From Dichetophora obliterata (Eukaryota; Arthropoda; Insecta; Diptera; Sciomyzidae): a DNA stretch of 64,000 bases. A model generated the notes under the pieces. The model was not told the origin of the DNA, did not search any database, and worked only from the letters and a program-made list of their open reading frames with translations. The stretch covers positions 52,168,982 through 52,232,981 of the forward strand of contig OY986439.1 of the NCBI GenBank assembly GCA_963920525.1, read 5' to 3'. A program made the translations under genes and the position numbers. Below, in pieces: positions 47,172 to 60,389 of the stretch. Position 1 is the first letter of the stretch; each line of letters begins with the position of its first letter.

Positions 47172-47365
47172 GCACAATTAGAGCCGTTTTTCACTCAGCA
47201 ATTATAAAAGCAATAATTGCAATAATTGCTTTCGCTGCAAGCAGTTTGTTGACTTCTCGGGTTGAAGTAACTTTCGTCAACCCCCTCATGTGGGCGAATA
47301 ATCCACAACCTGCTTTCGGCGAAAGCAATTATTGCCAAGTGAAAAGCGGGATCAATTGCTGCAGT
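47172..47365. repeat. inverted-repeat element with CAATTATTG arms
   Basis: The left part AGAGCCGTTTTTCACTCAGC with GCAATAATTGC repeats and the right part (GCGAAAGCAATTATTGCCAAGTGAAAAGC as read in two halves) are imperfect inverted repeats, about 190 bp end to end. The truncated left copy at 42020-42072 results from the segmental duplication. TSD not resolved. Confidence 0.55.
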
Positions 47366-47815
47366 AATTAAAGCATTGCCTTCTGTGAAGAAATGTCTGG
47401 CAGTGTTGCAAAAGACAAACGTTTTAAGTGGTGCAACCCTGTTTTTTGGATGAGAAAGTAGCAGCAAAAACAACATAAAATTTAATGCTGCAATAGTAAA
47501 ACTGAGTATTAAAATTAGTAATAAAATTAATATTTTATGTTAATTGAAAACTTTGACAGGACTTAACAAATGTAGTGAATACCATTATCATGTTGATCTC
47601 CTGTTTGGTTTTGAACAGGTCGATAAAACGATTTCAGTTGCAAATTTTGCACTTGCACTTCACGTCAAATAGATTTATTAAGTAGTTTTCGTACTCTTTC
47701 TGTTAGTAACTTACTAAATTTAGAGAACACTTGAATCCTACATTCTTTAGAAAAGTACCGAGAATTGAGTATTTAAAAAGTCCGCTTAAAGGGGTGGTCA
47801 AAATTCTTGCCGGAA
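47366..47815. other. spacer, no gene recognised
   Basis: AT-rich; no coding frame supported. Confidence 0.4.
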
Positions 47816-49480
47816 GATTAGACGGTAAATAATGAATATTATCTAAGCTTTGTGCGGCGTTTGAAAGAGCAAATTCGTAAAAAAGAGCAGATTTGTGGAA
47901 GGAAAACACATGAGGGGTATTCACACTGACTTGGGTAGCTGGGTAGGTTGGCAAATGCTGTTTTGTAAAGTGCCATTCTACCCAAGTACCCATCTACCAA
48001 TCTACTCTAGCTGACCCCCTGACTTGTTTGGGTAGATTGCTATTTTGACAAATTGTGTACCTTTTGCAAAAATAGGCAATAATTGACAAATTTACAATAT
48101 ATGTTGTCAAGGCTAATATCTCGAATAATATCCAAAAAATATTGCCACAGCGCCTATTTCGGCCCTATTTTTCAAACGAATCCGGTTGTATTGAACTAAA
48201 ATTTTGTAATTTAGTTCGTATGGCTACTATCGACAATTCAACTAAAAATGGGCGTGGTCGAACTATAACTACGCCTACTTTTTATAATTAAACTTGGTTT
48301 GTATTGGCTATGAGACCAAGTGGTGGTCACTAGATATATACAGTTTGCCACGCCTACTTTTGCCGCCCTTCTATATATATAAAATCGTTCGTGAGGTGTC
48401 TCTTAAGATCTCAGGAACAACCAAATTTAAAATATCTGTTAATATCTCAGTTAATACAGTTAATATCTCGGTTAATAAAAAAGCCACACCCACTTTTACC
48501 GCCCACAAATCAATAAAAATGCTATATTTTAGACGGTTTTGATCCTATTAGAGTAAAATTTGGTAATTTAGTTTGTATGGTTACATTCGGGAACAGTACT
48601 AAAAATGGGCGTGGTTGCTCTATAGTAACGCCCACTTTTTCATAAATTATTAAAATTGACTACTGGGTCCGATTGCGCTAAAATTTTGGCAGTCGATTTG
48701 TTTCACATACGAGATAGTTTAGGAAAATGTTGCCAAACCCCTTTTTACCGCCTACAAATCAATAAAAATGCTATATTTTAGACGGTTTTGTCGTATTAGA
48801 CTAAAATTTGGTAAACTAGTGCATATAGTTACTTTCAGAAACAACCATAAATGGGCGTAGTCGCACTCGCACAGCATAGCTATGCCAGTTCAGATACACA
48901 AAAAATTAAAATTTTTTTCCGATTGGCTTGAAAATTCTTATGTGGCAGTAAGCCGGTCTGTGACAGGAAAACGTTTTCCCCTAAATTACTAGTAAATGAT
49001 AAGATGCTGTGAATTCACGTTAAAAATTACTGGTATATAAAATAACTTTTTGACGCCCAATTAATGGCCTTAATTTTTCGCACATAAAATGACAAAAAAT
49101 GATTTGGTGGCAACCTTCTTCCAGCTGTCACTCTTCTCTCGTCAGCTACATAAGCCGGGAAGATCAAACAAACATGCAGCACTGCCCAAAACTATTCTAC
49201 AAAGTACTCCATTGCAATTGTGCTCGCATTGCAAGGGTGCTCGCAATAATGGGTGCTACCCATTATTTTATTAATGGGTGCTACCCATACCCAACTACCC
49301 AAGTCAGTGTAAATACCCCTATGGTTTTTGGATCACTATAACGCACCATATCACGAGGCTATCATTGTACATGAATTTCTGGCCAAATCTCAGCAAATAA
49401 CATCGACCAACGAAAGAACCATAAAAAAGAGTGCCAACTAAATGGACAAAAATAATTTTTAACAATACATTTAAGCGGTC
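47816..49480 (+). pseudogene. mariner transposase relic split by an insertion
   Basis: The left piece (47816-47912) reads toward KRADLWKEN. The right piece (49321 on) resumes with TWFLDHYNAPYHEAIIVHEFLAK, the region of the second catalytic Asp (HDNAPSH-type, here HY in place of HD). The frame is continuous when the 47913-49320 element and one ATG copy are disregarded. It is related to the fragment at 25561-25950. The C-terminal motif with the third Asp is missing or too decayed. Confidence 0.75.
47913..49320. mobile_element. 1,408-bp TIR element, TSD ATG
   Basis: The left end AGGGGTATTCACACTGACTT and right end (reversed) AGGGGTATTTACACTGACTT continue through GGGTAG. ATG lies at 47910-47912 and 49321-49323, and the interrupted mariner frame confirms the boundaries. 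The interior is a series of 250-360-bp diverged repeats, each with AAATGGGCGTGGTYG and AATCAATAAAAATGCTATA (near 48245, 48500-48603, 48748-48850). No transposase. Confidence 0.85.
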
Positions 49481-50350
49481 CTTTTAAATTATCAATTCCC
49501 GATACTTTCTTGACAGAATTTACATTTTTTTTAACCTATATTAAAAAGGACTCAGATATAAACTTTAAAAATGTCGATACGCATGCTATTTTTGTTGTTG
49601 TTTTGTTTTGCTCTACCAATCTGTGATTATTGCTGTTGTTGGACTGTGTTATTTTCTTTAAGCTAAGAATATTTCACTTATATGCCTTGAAATCTTTATC
49701 ATTGGTCCCATTGATTATGCTGTACAAAAAAAGAAAAATCATTGAAATACGTAAAAAGTGAATACAAATAAAAAACTAATGTGAAACGCTTATGACGCCT
49801 TTTAGATATCAATTTGCGTTCAAAACAATAACACATTTTTGCATATGTTTAACAAAGCAGGAAATGTTTTTATTTTGTTTTTCTTGATCTGTTTTTTTTT
49901 ATTTTATTATTTATCCAATCTTTGTTTATTTGCTTACTTGTTATTATTACTAATTTATTTATTGTTTTATGGTTCTTCTATCGTTTGTTGAAACTGTTTT
50001 CTGGAAACTCGATTTTATTATACACACAACTCTATTTTGTTGTTGCGTATAAAAGTTCGAGGCTACAAGAAATAAATAGTACAAAAATAGTTCTGAGTGC
50101 ATGTTGTAAGAAGCCAATCGATCAAACAAGTTAAGTTCGTAAGTAAAGCAAACGATCAGAGACGCCGAAAAACTCTTTGAAAACAGTATGAATTAACTGT
50201 TTAAAATCTTGCGGGTGTGAAAACTCCAAATAAGTGAATTATGGTGTGATTTTCAACCAGTTCAATTAAAAACTCATGTAAAGATACTGCATTTAACTAT
50301 TGAGTAGAAAAGGTTGTTATCCCGTAAAAGATTTGCTTCGACACAACCCC
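49481..50350. other. spacer, no gene recognised
   Basis: AT-rich. Nothing beyond chance open frames. Confidence 0.4.
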
Positions 50351-50352
50351 AA

Positions 50353-50445
50353 TACAGTGAAAGCTCCCATAAGCGGACACCGATGGTTACCTACTTTTTG
50401 TCCGCAAATGAGAGATGTCCGTTTATGGGAATGTCCTAAATGTTG
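50353..50445. mobile_element. pogo/Tigger-like TIR fragment
   Basis: CAGTGAAAGCTCCCATAAGC then GGACACC, and, 40 nt on, GTCCG...GATGTCCGTTTATGGGA: the outward- and inward-facing ends typical of pogo/Tigger (Tc1/mariner) MITEs that start CAGTRRAACCTC. Probably a very short internally deleted copy. Confidence 0.55.
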
Positions 50446-52911
<2,466 letters not shown>

Positions 52912-53271
52912 TCATTCAACATATTAGTACAATAAAAACAAGTTTTTTTACTATACAAAGCAATAATCTTAAAAGTAAAGTATTACAAATGACATTGTTT
53001 TTAAATTTAAATTTGACATAAAGTTTGATGTAAGTTTTTAAATTAAGAATAAATACTGCTGTATAATTCAGCTTACATTATAATAAGTAAAATTGAAAGG
53101 AAGTATAGAAGACATTTTAAAATAAAATATATGAAATAAAAGTAAAATAGAAAAAAGGAAAGAAGAGGAAAGAGCTGAAGTTTAAAAAGAGAGAAAGTTT
53201 AAATATATGAAGAAATTATGTATAAAAATTAAAAATAGCTTGCCTAAAGTTCCCAATTCCATTTATTGATT

Positions 53272-54822
53272 TTAAGTGATTAGGTAAGTTTTCCATAATC
53301 TAATGGCGTTAATGAAGAAGAGTCTAGTAGAGTTTAGAAATTTAAAATTCGGTACTATAAGCATTTTACTTCTAGCTGAATGGCAAAACTGTAGTTTATC
53401 AAAAAGGTACCGTGGAGTTTTCGAATGAATTAGCTTATAGAGAAAAATACAGTTTCTGGCGTTAATATAACTTATAATGCTGCAGCCGAGAATAGCATTC
53501 TTAAACTGCGAAATATGATCAAATTTTCGAATTCCGTAAACATACCTAGTTGTGTGGTTGAATGCTACTTGTAACTTATGTTCAGAGCTTGAATCTAATT
53601 TGCAATACACATGTTCCGAATAGGTAATTACAGGTAATATTAGTTGTATTACAAGCTTACGTCTGGTTTCTATGGGTGTGAAATCTCTAGACATCCTTAG
53701 GTTTCTCAGAATGTTTTATATTTTACGTATTACGCTATTCACATGATCGGTGCATGTCATTGTTGAATTAATGTGAAAACCAAGACTTACAACATTTGTG
53801 ACCAGTTTAAGTTTTTTGCCCCCTATAAATAGATCTGGAATATACTCCGGAAAGATTTTTTGAGGCTGAGATCGGTAGAACATATGATTTATCCGCATTT
53901 AGCTGCAGACCATTATTAATGGCCCACTGGTGAATAAGATTGAGATATTCATTCAGCCTGACACTTAGATCTTCAAAGAGGCCTGTTCTACGTGAAAGAT
54001 GCAACTGAATGTCATCCGCATAAGCATGCATAGAAGCATATCTGCAGGTTGAAAAAATATCATTAATAAACAATGAAAACAGCAGAGGACCCAGAATAGA
54101 TCCCTGGGGCACTCCACTGCTTACCAATTCAAATTGAGAACACTTATCCCCTATTCTTACTCTCTGCAACCTGTTGGACAAGTAGCTTTCTAAAAGACTT
54201 AAAGCATTATTACAAAACAAATACCAACACTTAAGTTTTTGACAAAGCAGAATGTGATTTACTCTATCAAACGCTTTGGAAAAATCAAGCATGCAGAGTA
54301 AAGTAACTAGGCCTTCATCGTATGATTTCCTTATATCATCCAGCTATGGCCAGCACGAAATCCAGACTGTAAAGGAGACAATAAATTACTTATGCTTAAG
54401 TATTTTGAGATTTGATCAGCCATTATAGCTTCACACACTTTAGACAGCGAAGACAGAATACTTATTGGCCTGAAATCGTTGGTATCAGACGCTGACGATT
54501 TTTTGGCAACCGGTAGTACTTTTGCTATTTTCCAGGAGTGTGGAAAAGTAGACGTTGTAAAGCAGTGATAAATTATGTGCGTTAGAGATTGAAGTACGTA
54601 TGGTAAAATAAGTTTAATAAATTTTATCGAAATACCATCCTCACCGACAGCATTTGATTTTATTTTCATTATGCACTTGCCAACGTCACTCTCACTCACA
54701 GCAGAAAATTGAAAACTTGGTTCAATCAGCATATCAACAATTGTATTGTTTACAGGATTGCTATTGTTAGCTAAGAAAAAATTATTAAGAACATCAGGAT
54801 CCACGTTGCAGTCAGTAGCAGA
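53272..54822 (-). pseudogene. LINE reverse transcriptase and C-terminal domain
   Basis: Minus-strand frames in order: VGEDGISIKFIK and NDFRPISILSSLSKVCEAI and SGFRAGHS (RT1-2), a small gap at 54292-54331, MLDFSKAFDRVNH (motif A), SSGVPQGSILGPLLFS (motif B), HAYADDIQLHL (catalytic YADD), a frameshift near 53810-53895, LVTNVVSLGFHI, a stop, then the C-terminal ARNCIFLYKLIHSKTPRYLF region. All core motifs are recognisable, but at least three frame breaks make it non-functional. Confidence 0.85.
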
Positions 54823-56030
54823 TTATTTCCCAATACCAAAGTTTTTCAGATTCCTCCACAATACTTTAGAAGGTAGCGAGGTATTCAACTTAGCAGAACA
54901 ATATCTTCTTTTTGATTGCTTTGTTATTAGTACAGCAGCATTTCTAGCTATCCTATAGTTTTCAAAATTTTCAGCGGACGGATTCTTTTTCCACTGATGA
55001 TGCAATTTATTTCTTTTTTTAATAGCATTTTTTACATAAACATTAAACCACGGACACGAAAAATTTTTAATTACAGTAGTGCGAATACGAACATGTGTAG
55101 CAAACAGGTTGTTAATCATACCAGCGAAAAGTTCAACTTTTTCATCAACACCAGACTGAGACCAAACATCATTCCAGGGAACCAAACTGGCATCACTGTA
55201 TAGGGCAGGAAAATTTATGCAGTTAAAGTTTGGGTACGATACTGACTTTGAAGTCAAGGAGCGTGATAGGCTTATGTCGAGTGTGCAGAAAATTAAATCA
55301 TGGTCAGAAATGAAATAAATCTGATCAAACAGAAGAACAGTAGATACATCAGAAACTATAAAATAATCTAAAAGACTGGGCACATTACTAGATGAGAATC
55401 GCGTGGCTATAGATTCATTCACAATTGACAGACCGACAGACGAAATACTTTCATACAAAGATTTTGTAACATTATCATTACATAAAAGATTGATATTAAA
55501 ATCACCACACACAACAAAGTAATTGAAGTCGATTGCCAGATCAGAGAGTTCAGAGAAATAAGTACTTAGACTATGACATTTGTTAGGATTATAAACACAA
55601 GAAAGCAGTATCTTGGTATTGTTGTCAGATACACAGATATTTAAAAATTCAACACTATCACCAGAAGATTTGTTAACGATCTTAACATTCAAGCTTTTGT
55701 TGCAGTAAATAGCAACCCCTCCTCCTCTTTTATTAGTTCTATCATTTCTAAATAAATTGAAGTTACTTATATCGAGAACAGTGTCATCGATATCAGAACA
55801 AAACCATGTTTCTGATACACATATAATATCGACCGACGAGTCTTCAAACACAAATTTTAAATAAACTAGCTTACACGCATTTAGGCTTCTGGCATTAAAA
55901 TGCACAACTTTAGGACCAGAATACCGTCTACAAAAAACATTTATTAAGACTTTAGAGTTTTCATTAGCGCCATTGCAATATCTGTTAGATACACTCATAA
56001 GACAGAAGACGACGTATAGAAACATTAGGC
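54823..56030 (-). pseudogene. LINE endonuclease domain (ORF2 N-terminus)
   Basis: APE-type endonuclease motifs in order on the minus strand: VVHFNARSLNACKL, ICVSETWFCSD, NKRGGGVAIYC, VVCGDFNINLL, LDYFIVSDVS and ISDHDLIF, so the SDH motif is intact. The natural start is probably the Met of MSVSNRYCNGANE near 55998. The upstream hydrophobic stretch in the same frame (to 56250) looks non-coding. A frameshift/stop at about 54820 separates it from the RT. Confidence 0.8.
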
Positions 56031-56340
56031 AAGCCACGAAGAGTAAAAAAGATATTAAGAATATCGAAAAGAAATTAAAGAAAATAGAAACAGATAGTGA
56101 CCATATAATTCGAAAAGGGATATCACTGACACAGCTTAAATATGATAGAGAAAATGAAAGACGAAAAGAATATAATTGAGTAAAATGATAACATAATAGA
56201 ACCACGTAAATAAAATAAACGTTAAACGTAATTTTCAAGATTGTCATCATTGTTCCGTGCGAAAATTTTCATCCATTGCAACAACGTAATCTTACTTATT
56301 ACTTACTTAGTTGGCGCTACAATCGTATGTCGGTCTTGGC

Positions 56341-58704
56341 CTAATCTAAGAGTTTGCGCCAGCCATTTCTGTCTTTCGCTTGCTGGCGCCAGTTGGAAAT
56401 TCCAAGCTTCGTCAGGTTCTCCTCTACTTGGTCTTTCCAACGAAGATGCGGTTGTCCTCTTTTGCGTTGACCGCTGCTGGGTACCGAATCGAATGTTTTT
56501 TTCACTGGAGCATCGTCTTTCATGCGCTGATCATGACCAAGCCAGCGAAGCGCTCGATTTAAATGCGCTTGACGCATTATGGTCGATTTTAAACCGAATA
56601 CGATACTCGCCATTGACGCGGATTGGTCCGTAGATCTTACGAAGAATCTTTCTCTCGAATGCTCCTAAAGTCATTTCATCTAAACTGCTCCGCGTCCAGG
56701 TTTGTGATGCATAAAGTAGGACGGGCATGATGAGCGATTTATAGAGCGTGATTTTCGTTCGTCGAGAGAGGGCTCTGCTTCTCAATTGCCTACTGAGCCC
56801 AAAGTAACACCTGTTGGCAAGAGTTATTCTTCGTTTGATGCTTCTTAATGCTGATGTCGTTGGTTGAGTTTATGCTGGATCCCAGATAAACGAAGTCCTT
56901 TACAACCTCGAAGGAGGTATTGTCAACTGTAACGTGAGTTCCAAGACGCTGGGACTGTTTGTTTGTTGACACCAAGTATTTCGTGTTATCTGCATTCACT
57001 GCCAGACCCATTCGACTTGACTCTCTTTCTAATCCGGAAAATGCTGCACTTCGCGCGTATTATGGCCAATGATATCGATGTCATCAGCATACGCAAGCAG
57101 CATAACACTCTTGTAGAATATTGTGCCACTACGTCTCAGATCAGCAGCTCGGATGATCTTTTCCATCATTAGGTTGAAAAAGTCGCACGATAAGAAATCA
57201 CCTTGTCTGAAACCTCGTTTGGTAATAAATGGTGGGGAGAGGTCCTCCCCGATTTTAACTGCGCTGCTGGTGTTGCTCAGTGTCATCCTGCAAAATCGTA
57301 TTAGTTTTGCAGGAATACCAAATTCAGACATGGTGGAGTACAGGTGCTTCCTTATTGGGCTGTCGAAGGCGGCTTTGTAGTCGACAAAAAGATGGTGGGT
57401 GTCGACTTGTTTTTCTTGAGTCTTCTCCAAGATTTGTCGTAGCGTGAAAATCTGGTCGATCTGGACTTTCCAGGTCTGAAGCCACACTGATAAGGTCCGA
57501 TCAGTTCGTTAACAATGGGCTTCAATCTTTCACATAAAACGCTCGACAGGACCTTATATGCGATATTAAGAAGGCTTATCCCACGGTAATTGGCACAGAT
57601 AGTGGGATCGCCTTTCTTTTGGATTGGGCAGAGCACACTGAGATTCCAATCGTTCGGAAATGCATTCTTCCGACCATATTCTACATAGAAGCTCGTGAAT
57701 GCATTTAAGTAGAGCTTCGCCTCCGTTCTTAAACAGCTCAGCAGGTAGGCCATCAGCTCCCGCAGCTTTGTTATTTTTAAGCCGAGCTATAGCTGTCAGA
57801 ACTTCACCATAGTCGGGCAGCGGAACCTCGACGCTATCATCCGAAATTGGGGTTTCCGGAATATCATCTCTATTGGCGGGATTGTTGTCAGCGTCGCCAT
57901 TTAGAAGCTTAGAGAAGTGTTCCCTCCATAACGTCAGTGTACTCTGGACATCTGTCACTAGATTCCCGGTTTTATCCTTGCAGGAAGAGGCCCCGGTTTT
58001 AAAACCATCGGCAAGGCGTATTATTTTTACTAAAAATTTTCGGGCCTCATTCCTGTCACCATACATCTCAATCTTCTCCTGCTCGCGCTTTTCTGCCTCT
58101 CTTTTTTCCGCCTGAAAATTTGTCTCTCTTCCCTCCTCTTTTCTTTGTATCGCTCCTTAGCAGCGCGCGTTACAACCGACTGCAGGGTGGCTTTGTAGGC
58201 GGCGTCTTTCTCTGCAGTGGCGTCGCGACACTCCTGGTCGTACCACTGGTTTCGGCGAGGGCGTTGGTAGCCAATCACCTCTTCAGCAGCCGCACTCATA
58301 GAGATGAAAATGTGTGTCCACTGCGCGCATATATCATCGATTGGAGGAGTGCTTTGAAGCAGGAGTGAGAGTCGAGTGGCGAAAGCATTGGCTGTCTGTT
58401 TCGATTGCAGCTTGTCGACGTCTAGCTTTCTCTGTGTAGGGTTGCGAGTATTCTTAGCTGCGCACACACGTGTACGGATTTTGGCTGCAACAAGATAGTT
58501 ATCCGAGTCAATGTTTGCACCACGGATCGTGCGTAAACCAATACGCTGGAAGAGTGCCTTCCGTCGATCAAAACGTGATCAATTTGATTCTTTGTTTTTT
58601 GATCAGGGGACATCTAGGTGGCTTTGTGAATATTGAGATGCTTGAATCTAGTGTTACTTACGACCATGTTTCGTGCTGCGGCGAAGTCAATCAGCCTCAT
58701 TCCG
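56341..58704 (-). pseudogene. RTE endonuclease C-terminus and reverse transcriptase
   Basis: Resumes on the minus strand with GMRLIDFAAARNMVVS directly after the insertion, then WMSPDQKTKNQIDHVLIDG. Linker frames (NQWYDQECRDATAEKDAAYK, EKRREERQIFRRKKE) follow, then RT: GADGLPAELFKNGGE, LCPIQKKGDPTICANYRGISLL, HHLFVDYKAAFDSP (motif A), RQGDFLSCDFFN (motif B), LLAYADDIDIIG (catalytic), DFVYLGSSIN and the C-terminus with HLRWKDQVEENL to about 56341. About six frame breaks. Confidence 0.85.
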
Positions 58705-59184
58705 TTATACTACGTTCATACTACGGCATAAATTACTTAATTTGCCATAAATTACTTCACTTAAATCAACTGCGTTCAAACTAGCTGTTCGTAATTTGTT
58801 TTGACAGTTCGTTGGCAACTCATATATTTGCTTATTTTGTGGCAAAAGTAAGTAAAGCAAAGAAAGTAAATAAACCATCGCAAGGCATTAACGTAAATTT
58901 AAACAGTTTTTGTTTTATTTAGCATGTCCGACCAGGAAAAAGTGATAAGTTTCCACTATTTTTAAATATATATTCTGTCCCACTATGTACTTAAAATTTA
59001 AAAAAACAAATAAAACGTTCCATAGTTGCTTTTTAATTTTAAAAATTCTATACTGTAACATGTTGGTTTTTTAATGTCTTTCCAGCGAGATAAATATGAT
59101 TAATGTTGGACGAAATGGGAGCACTTTATATGACAGCAGAATTATATATGGGAATCATTGTTTTAGCTGTTCTTAGCAGTGTTC

Positions 59185-59788
59185 TTAGCAGTTCAAGGTT
59201 TCTAATACCGAATCCAGGCATAACTTCGAGGGTTTGTTTAATCGCACATCCTGCACGTACTCTTTTAATTTTTCCGGCTGTGACAAGTCAATAACCGTTG
59301 ATGCAGAACGACACTCTTTGGTTAGTCCCAGCTGCCCTGCATCAAAGACACCCCTTAGCTGAGGCCACAACGTCGAAAATTCTTCAACATTCAAACTGCT
59401 TGGTTCGGCTAACGATTTGCACTAGTCAGAGCAATGGATGCTCATCGCACAGCTGGTGAATGAATTGGAATTTGGGAATACGAATATCAATTTTTCTAGT
59501 AGTTGGATTGAGAAAACTAATGCTTAAGTTCTGTGAACGTTCGATAACTACCGTTCTGGATCCCGGCAGCAAACGTTTCAACAACGCATCGCTTATATGC
59601 TCAGCTTTACCATGGCAACGAGGAGCAGCCAAGTCTTTCACACAAATTGCCACTGGTTTATGACAGTCTTGTCCTTTGATTTCATACAAATTTTGTATGG
59701 CCTTCTCATTGTTGGCATTGCAGGCTAGACCATAAACAGTGTCGGTTGGTAGAGCTATAACTTCGTCCGATTGTAAGCATCTTCGTGC
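59185..59788 (-). pseudogene. captured, broken YrdC/Sua5-domain gene (YRDC)
   Basis: YrdC/Sua5 proteins make threonylcarbamoyl-AMP for the t6A37 modification of tRNA. Minus-strand sequence shows EVIALPTDTVYGLACNANN, IQNLYEIKG, KPVAICVKDLAA, ISDALLKRLLPGSRTVVIER and IRIPKFQFIHQL, then frame breaks around 59395-59430 where TSANR is still readable, then NVEEFSTLWPQL, GVFDAGQLGL and ASTVIDLSQPEK to a stop at 59185. The N-terminus is missing: the frame runs in directly from the POLR3K fragment (CCNQ then ARRCLQSDEV). The order POLR3K then YRDC matches what I recall of the dicistronic CG33785-CG33786 locus in Drosophila. Non-functional here. Confidence 0.85.
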
Positions 59789-60143
59789 TTGATTACAGCA
59801 TTTGTAAAATGTGGTCATAGGTTCATCAGCAGAGCGATTTTGCATCTGCATTAAATAAGCTTGTTTGTGAGCACAAGCCGAACAATAAGCATCAGTTGAA
59901 TCTACGTTCTCCCAAGCAGCTGCACCGCCCATAACATGATCCACTTCCTAAAACATTGCAGGAATCTTAATAATAGTTCGTCTCAAATACTTAGAGCACT
60001 ACTCACCTTTAGTCGTGGAAAGGTACGCGTTGAAATGTTTTAATTGATGTTGCAAATGTAAGGACATGTATTGCATGAAAACCGATACCTGTAGTTTCTT
60101 CCTCTACCATGAAAATATTACCGCAAGTCGGACAGAACAACAT
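59789..60143 (-). pseudogene. captured, broken RNA polymerase III subunit RPC10/POLR3K
   Basis: POLR3K is the small Pol III subunit for RNA cleavage and termination. Exon 1 (60143-60007) starts MLFCPTCGNIFMVEEE, the N-terminal zinc ribbon. A frameshift then puts the second Cys pair (RFSCNTCPYICNIN) in the next frame, followed by an in-frame TAA. A 59-bp intron (60006-59948, GTGAGT...TTTTAG) is retained. Exon 2 (from 59947) reads EVDHVMGGAAAWENVDST, CSACAHKQAYLMQMQ and RSADEPMTTFYKCCNQ, with the acidic DE tip of the TFIIS-like ribbon kept. The last ~10 residues (CGHRW...) and stop are lost at the fusion to YRDC. Retained intron means DNA-level capture, not a retrocopy. Confidence 0.9.
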
Positions 60144-60389
60144 TGTGAACTTTGAGTTTTGGTTATTTATAAAAATGACAGCTTGTGATGCGATTTTTTC
60201 GATTATTTATCGAAAAAACTAATGCTGACACCGATTGCATCTTAATTTAAATGGTAATTTATGATAAATTACTTAATTTCGAAGTAATTTCATTGACAGT
60301 TTTTCCACGGCGAAATTACTTAATTTGGTCATGATTTATGCATAAATTAAGAATGAGCCGTAAATTACGATAGTGAGAACATGGTATTA

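Larger units (their letters stand above)
42073..47236. repeat. copy 2 of the 5.2-kb direct tandem duplication
   Basis: Matches 36894-42072. Sampled text is identical except for a 24-bp deletion (at 46303, relative to 41137-41160) and a 9-bp CAATAATTG expansion near 47217. The stated lengths agree exactly (5179-24+9=5164). The copy-1/copy-2 junction and the right end share GCAA, a 4-bp microhomology. It carries truncated duplicates of element A's right tip (to 42464) and the 235-bp MITE lacking its first 9 bp (42073-42298). Confidence 0.9.
52912..56250 (-). mobile_element. CR1/Jockey-group LINE, decayed, with (AAT)n tail
   Basis: On the minus strand, endonuclease then reverse transcriptase then a C-terminal domain, a 3' UTR of ~360 bp, and the AAT tail. 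ORF1 is absent, so the copy is 5'-truncated or begins near ORF2. Clade (CR1, Kiri/Daphne or Jockey) is uncertain; no RNase H was seen. It abuts the 3' end of the RTE element at about 56290. Confidence 0.75.
58708..60386. mobile_element. 1,679-bp PIF/Harbinger-type 'Pack' element carrying POLR3K/YRDC fragments, TSD TTA
   Basis: The left end TACTACGTTCATACTACGG and right end (reversed) TACCATGTTCTCACTATCG are imperfect TIRs, followed on both sides by AATTACTTAATTT/ATAAATTAAG motifs. TTA lies at 58705-58707 and 60387-60389. Removing the element with one TTA restores an uninterrupted RTE endonuclease frame, which proves the boundaries. Inside, on the minus strand, are an exon-intron-exon POLR3K fragment joined to a YRDC fragment. 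No transposase is present. 58920-58950 (ATGTCCGACCAGG...) may be a further short exon of unknown origin. Confidence 0.85.

Noticed and set aside
36894..47236. CRISPR-like or satellite array
   Set aside because: Only two copies of a 5.2-kb unit, no short repeat-spacer structure; this is a segmental tandem duplication in a eukaryote.
55998..56250. Hydrophobic N-terminal extension of the minus-strand LINE endonuclease as a signal or membrane domain
   Set aside because: Strongly T-rich low-complexity translation upstream of a plausible start Met; no such domain is known in these endonucleases.
59426..59944. A functional YrdC-domain gene
   Set aside because: It lacks the YRDC start, is fused to a POLR3K fragment, and is broken around the TSANR motif.
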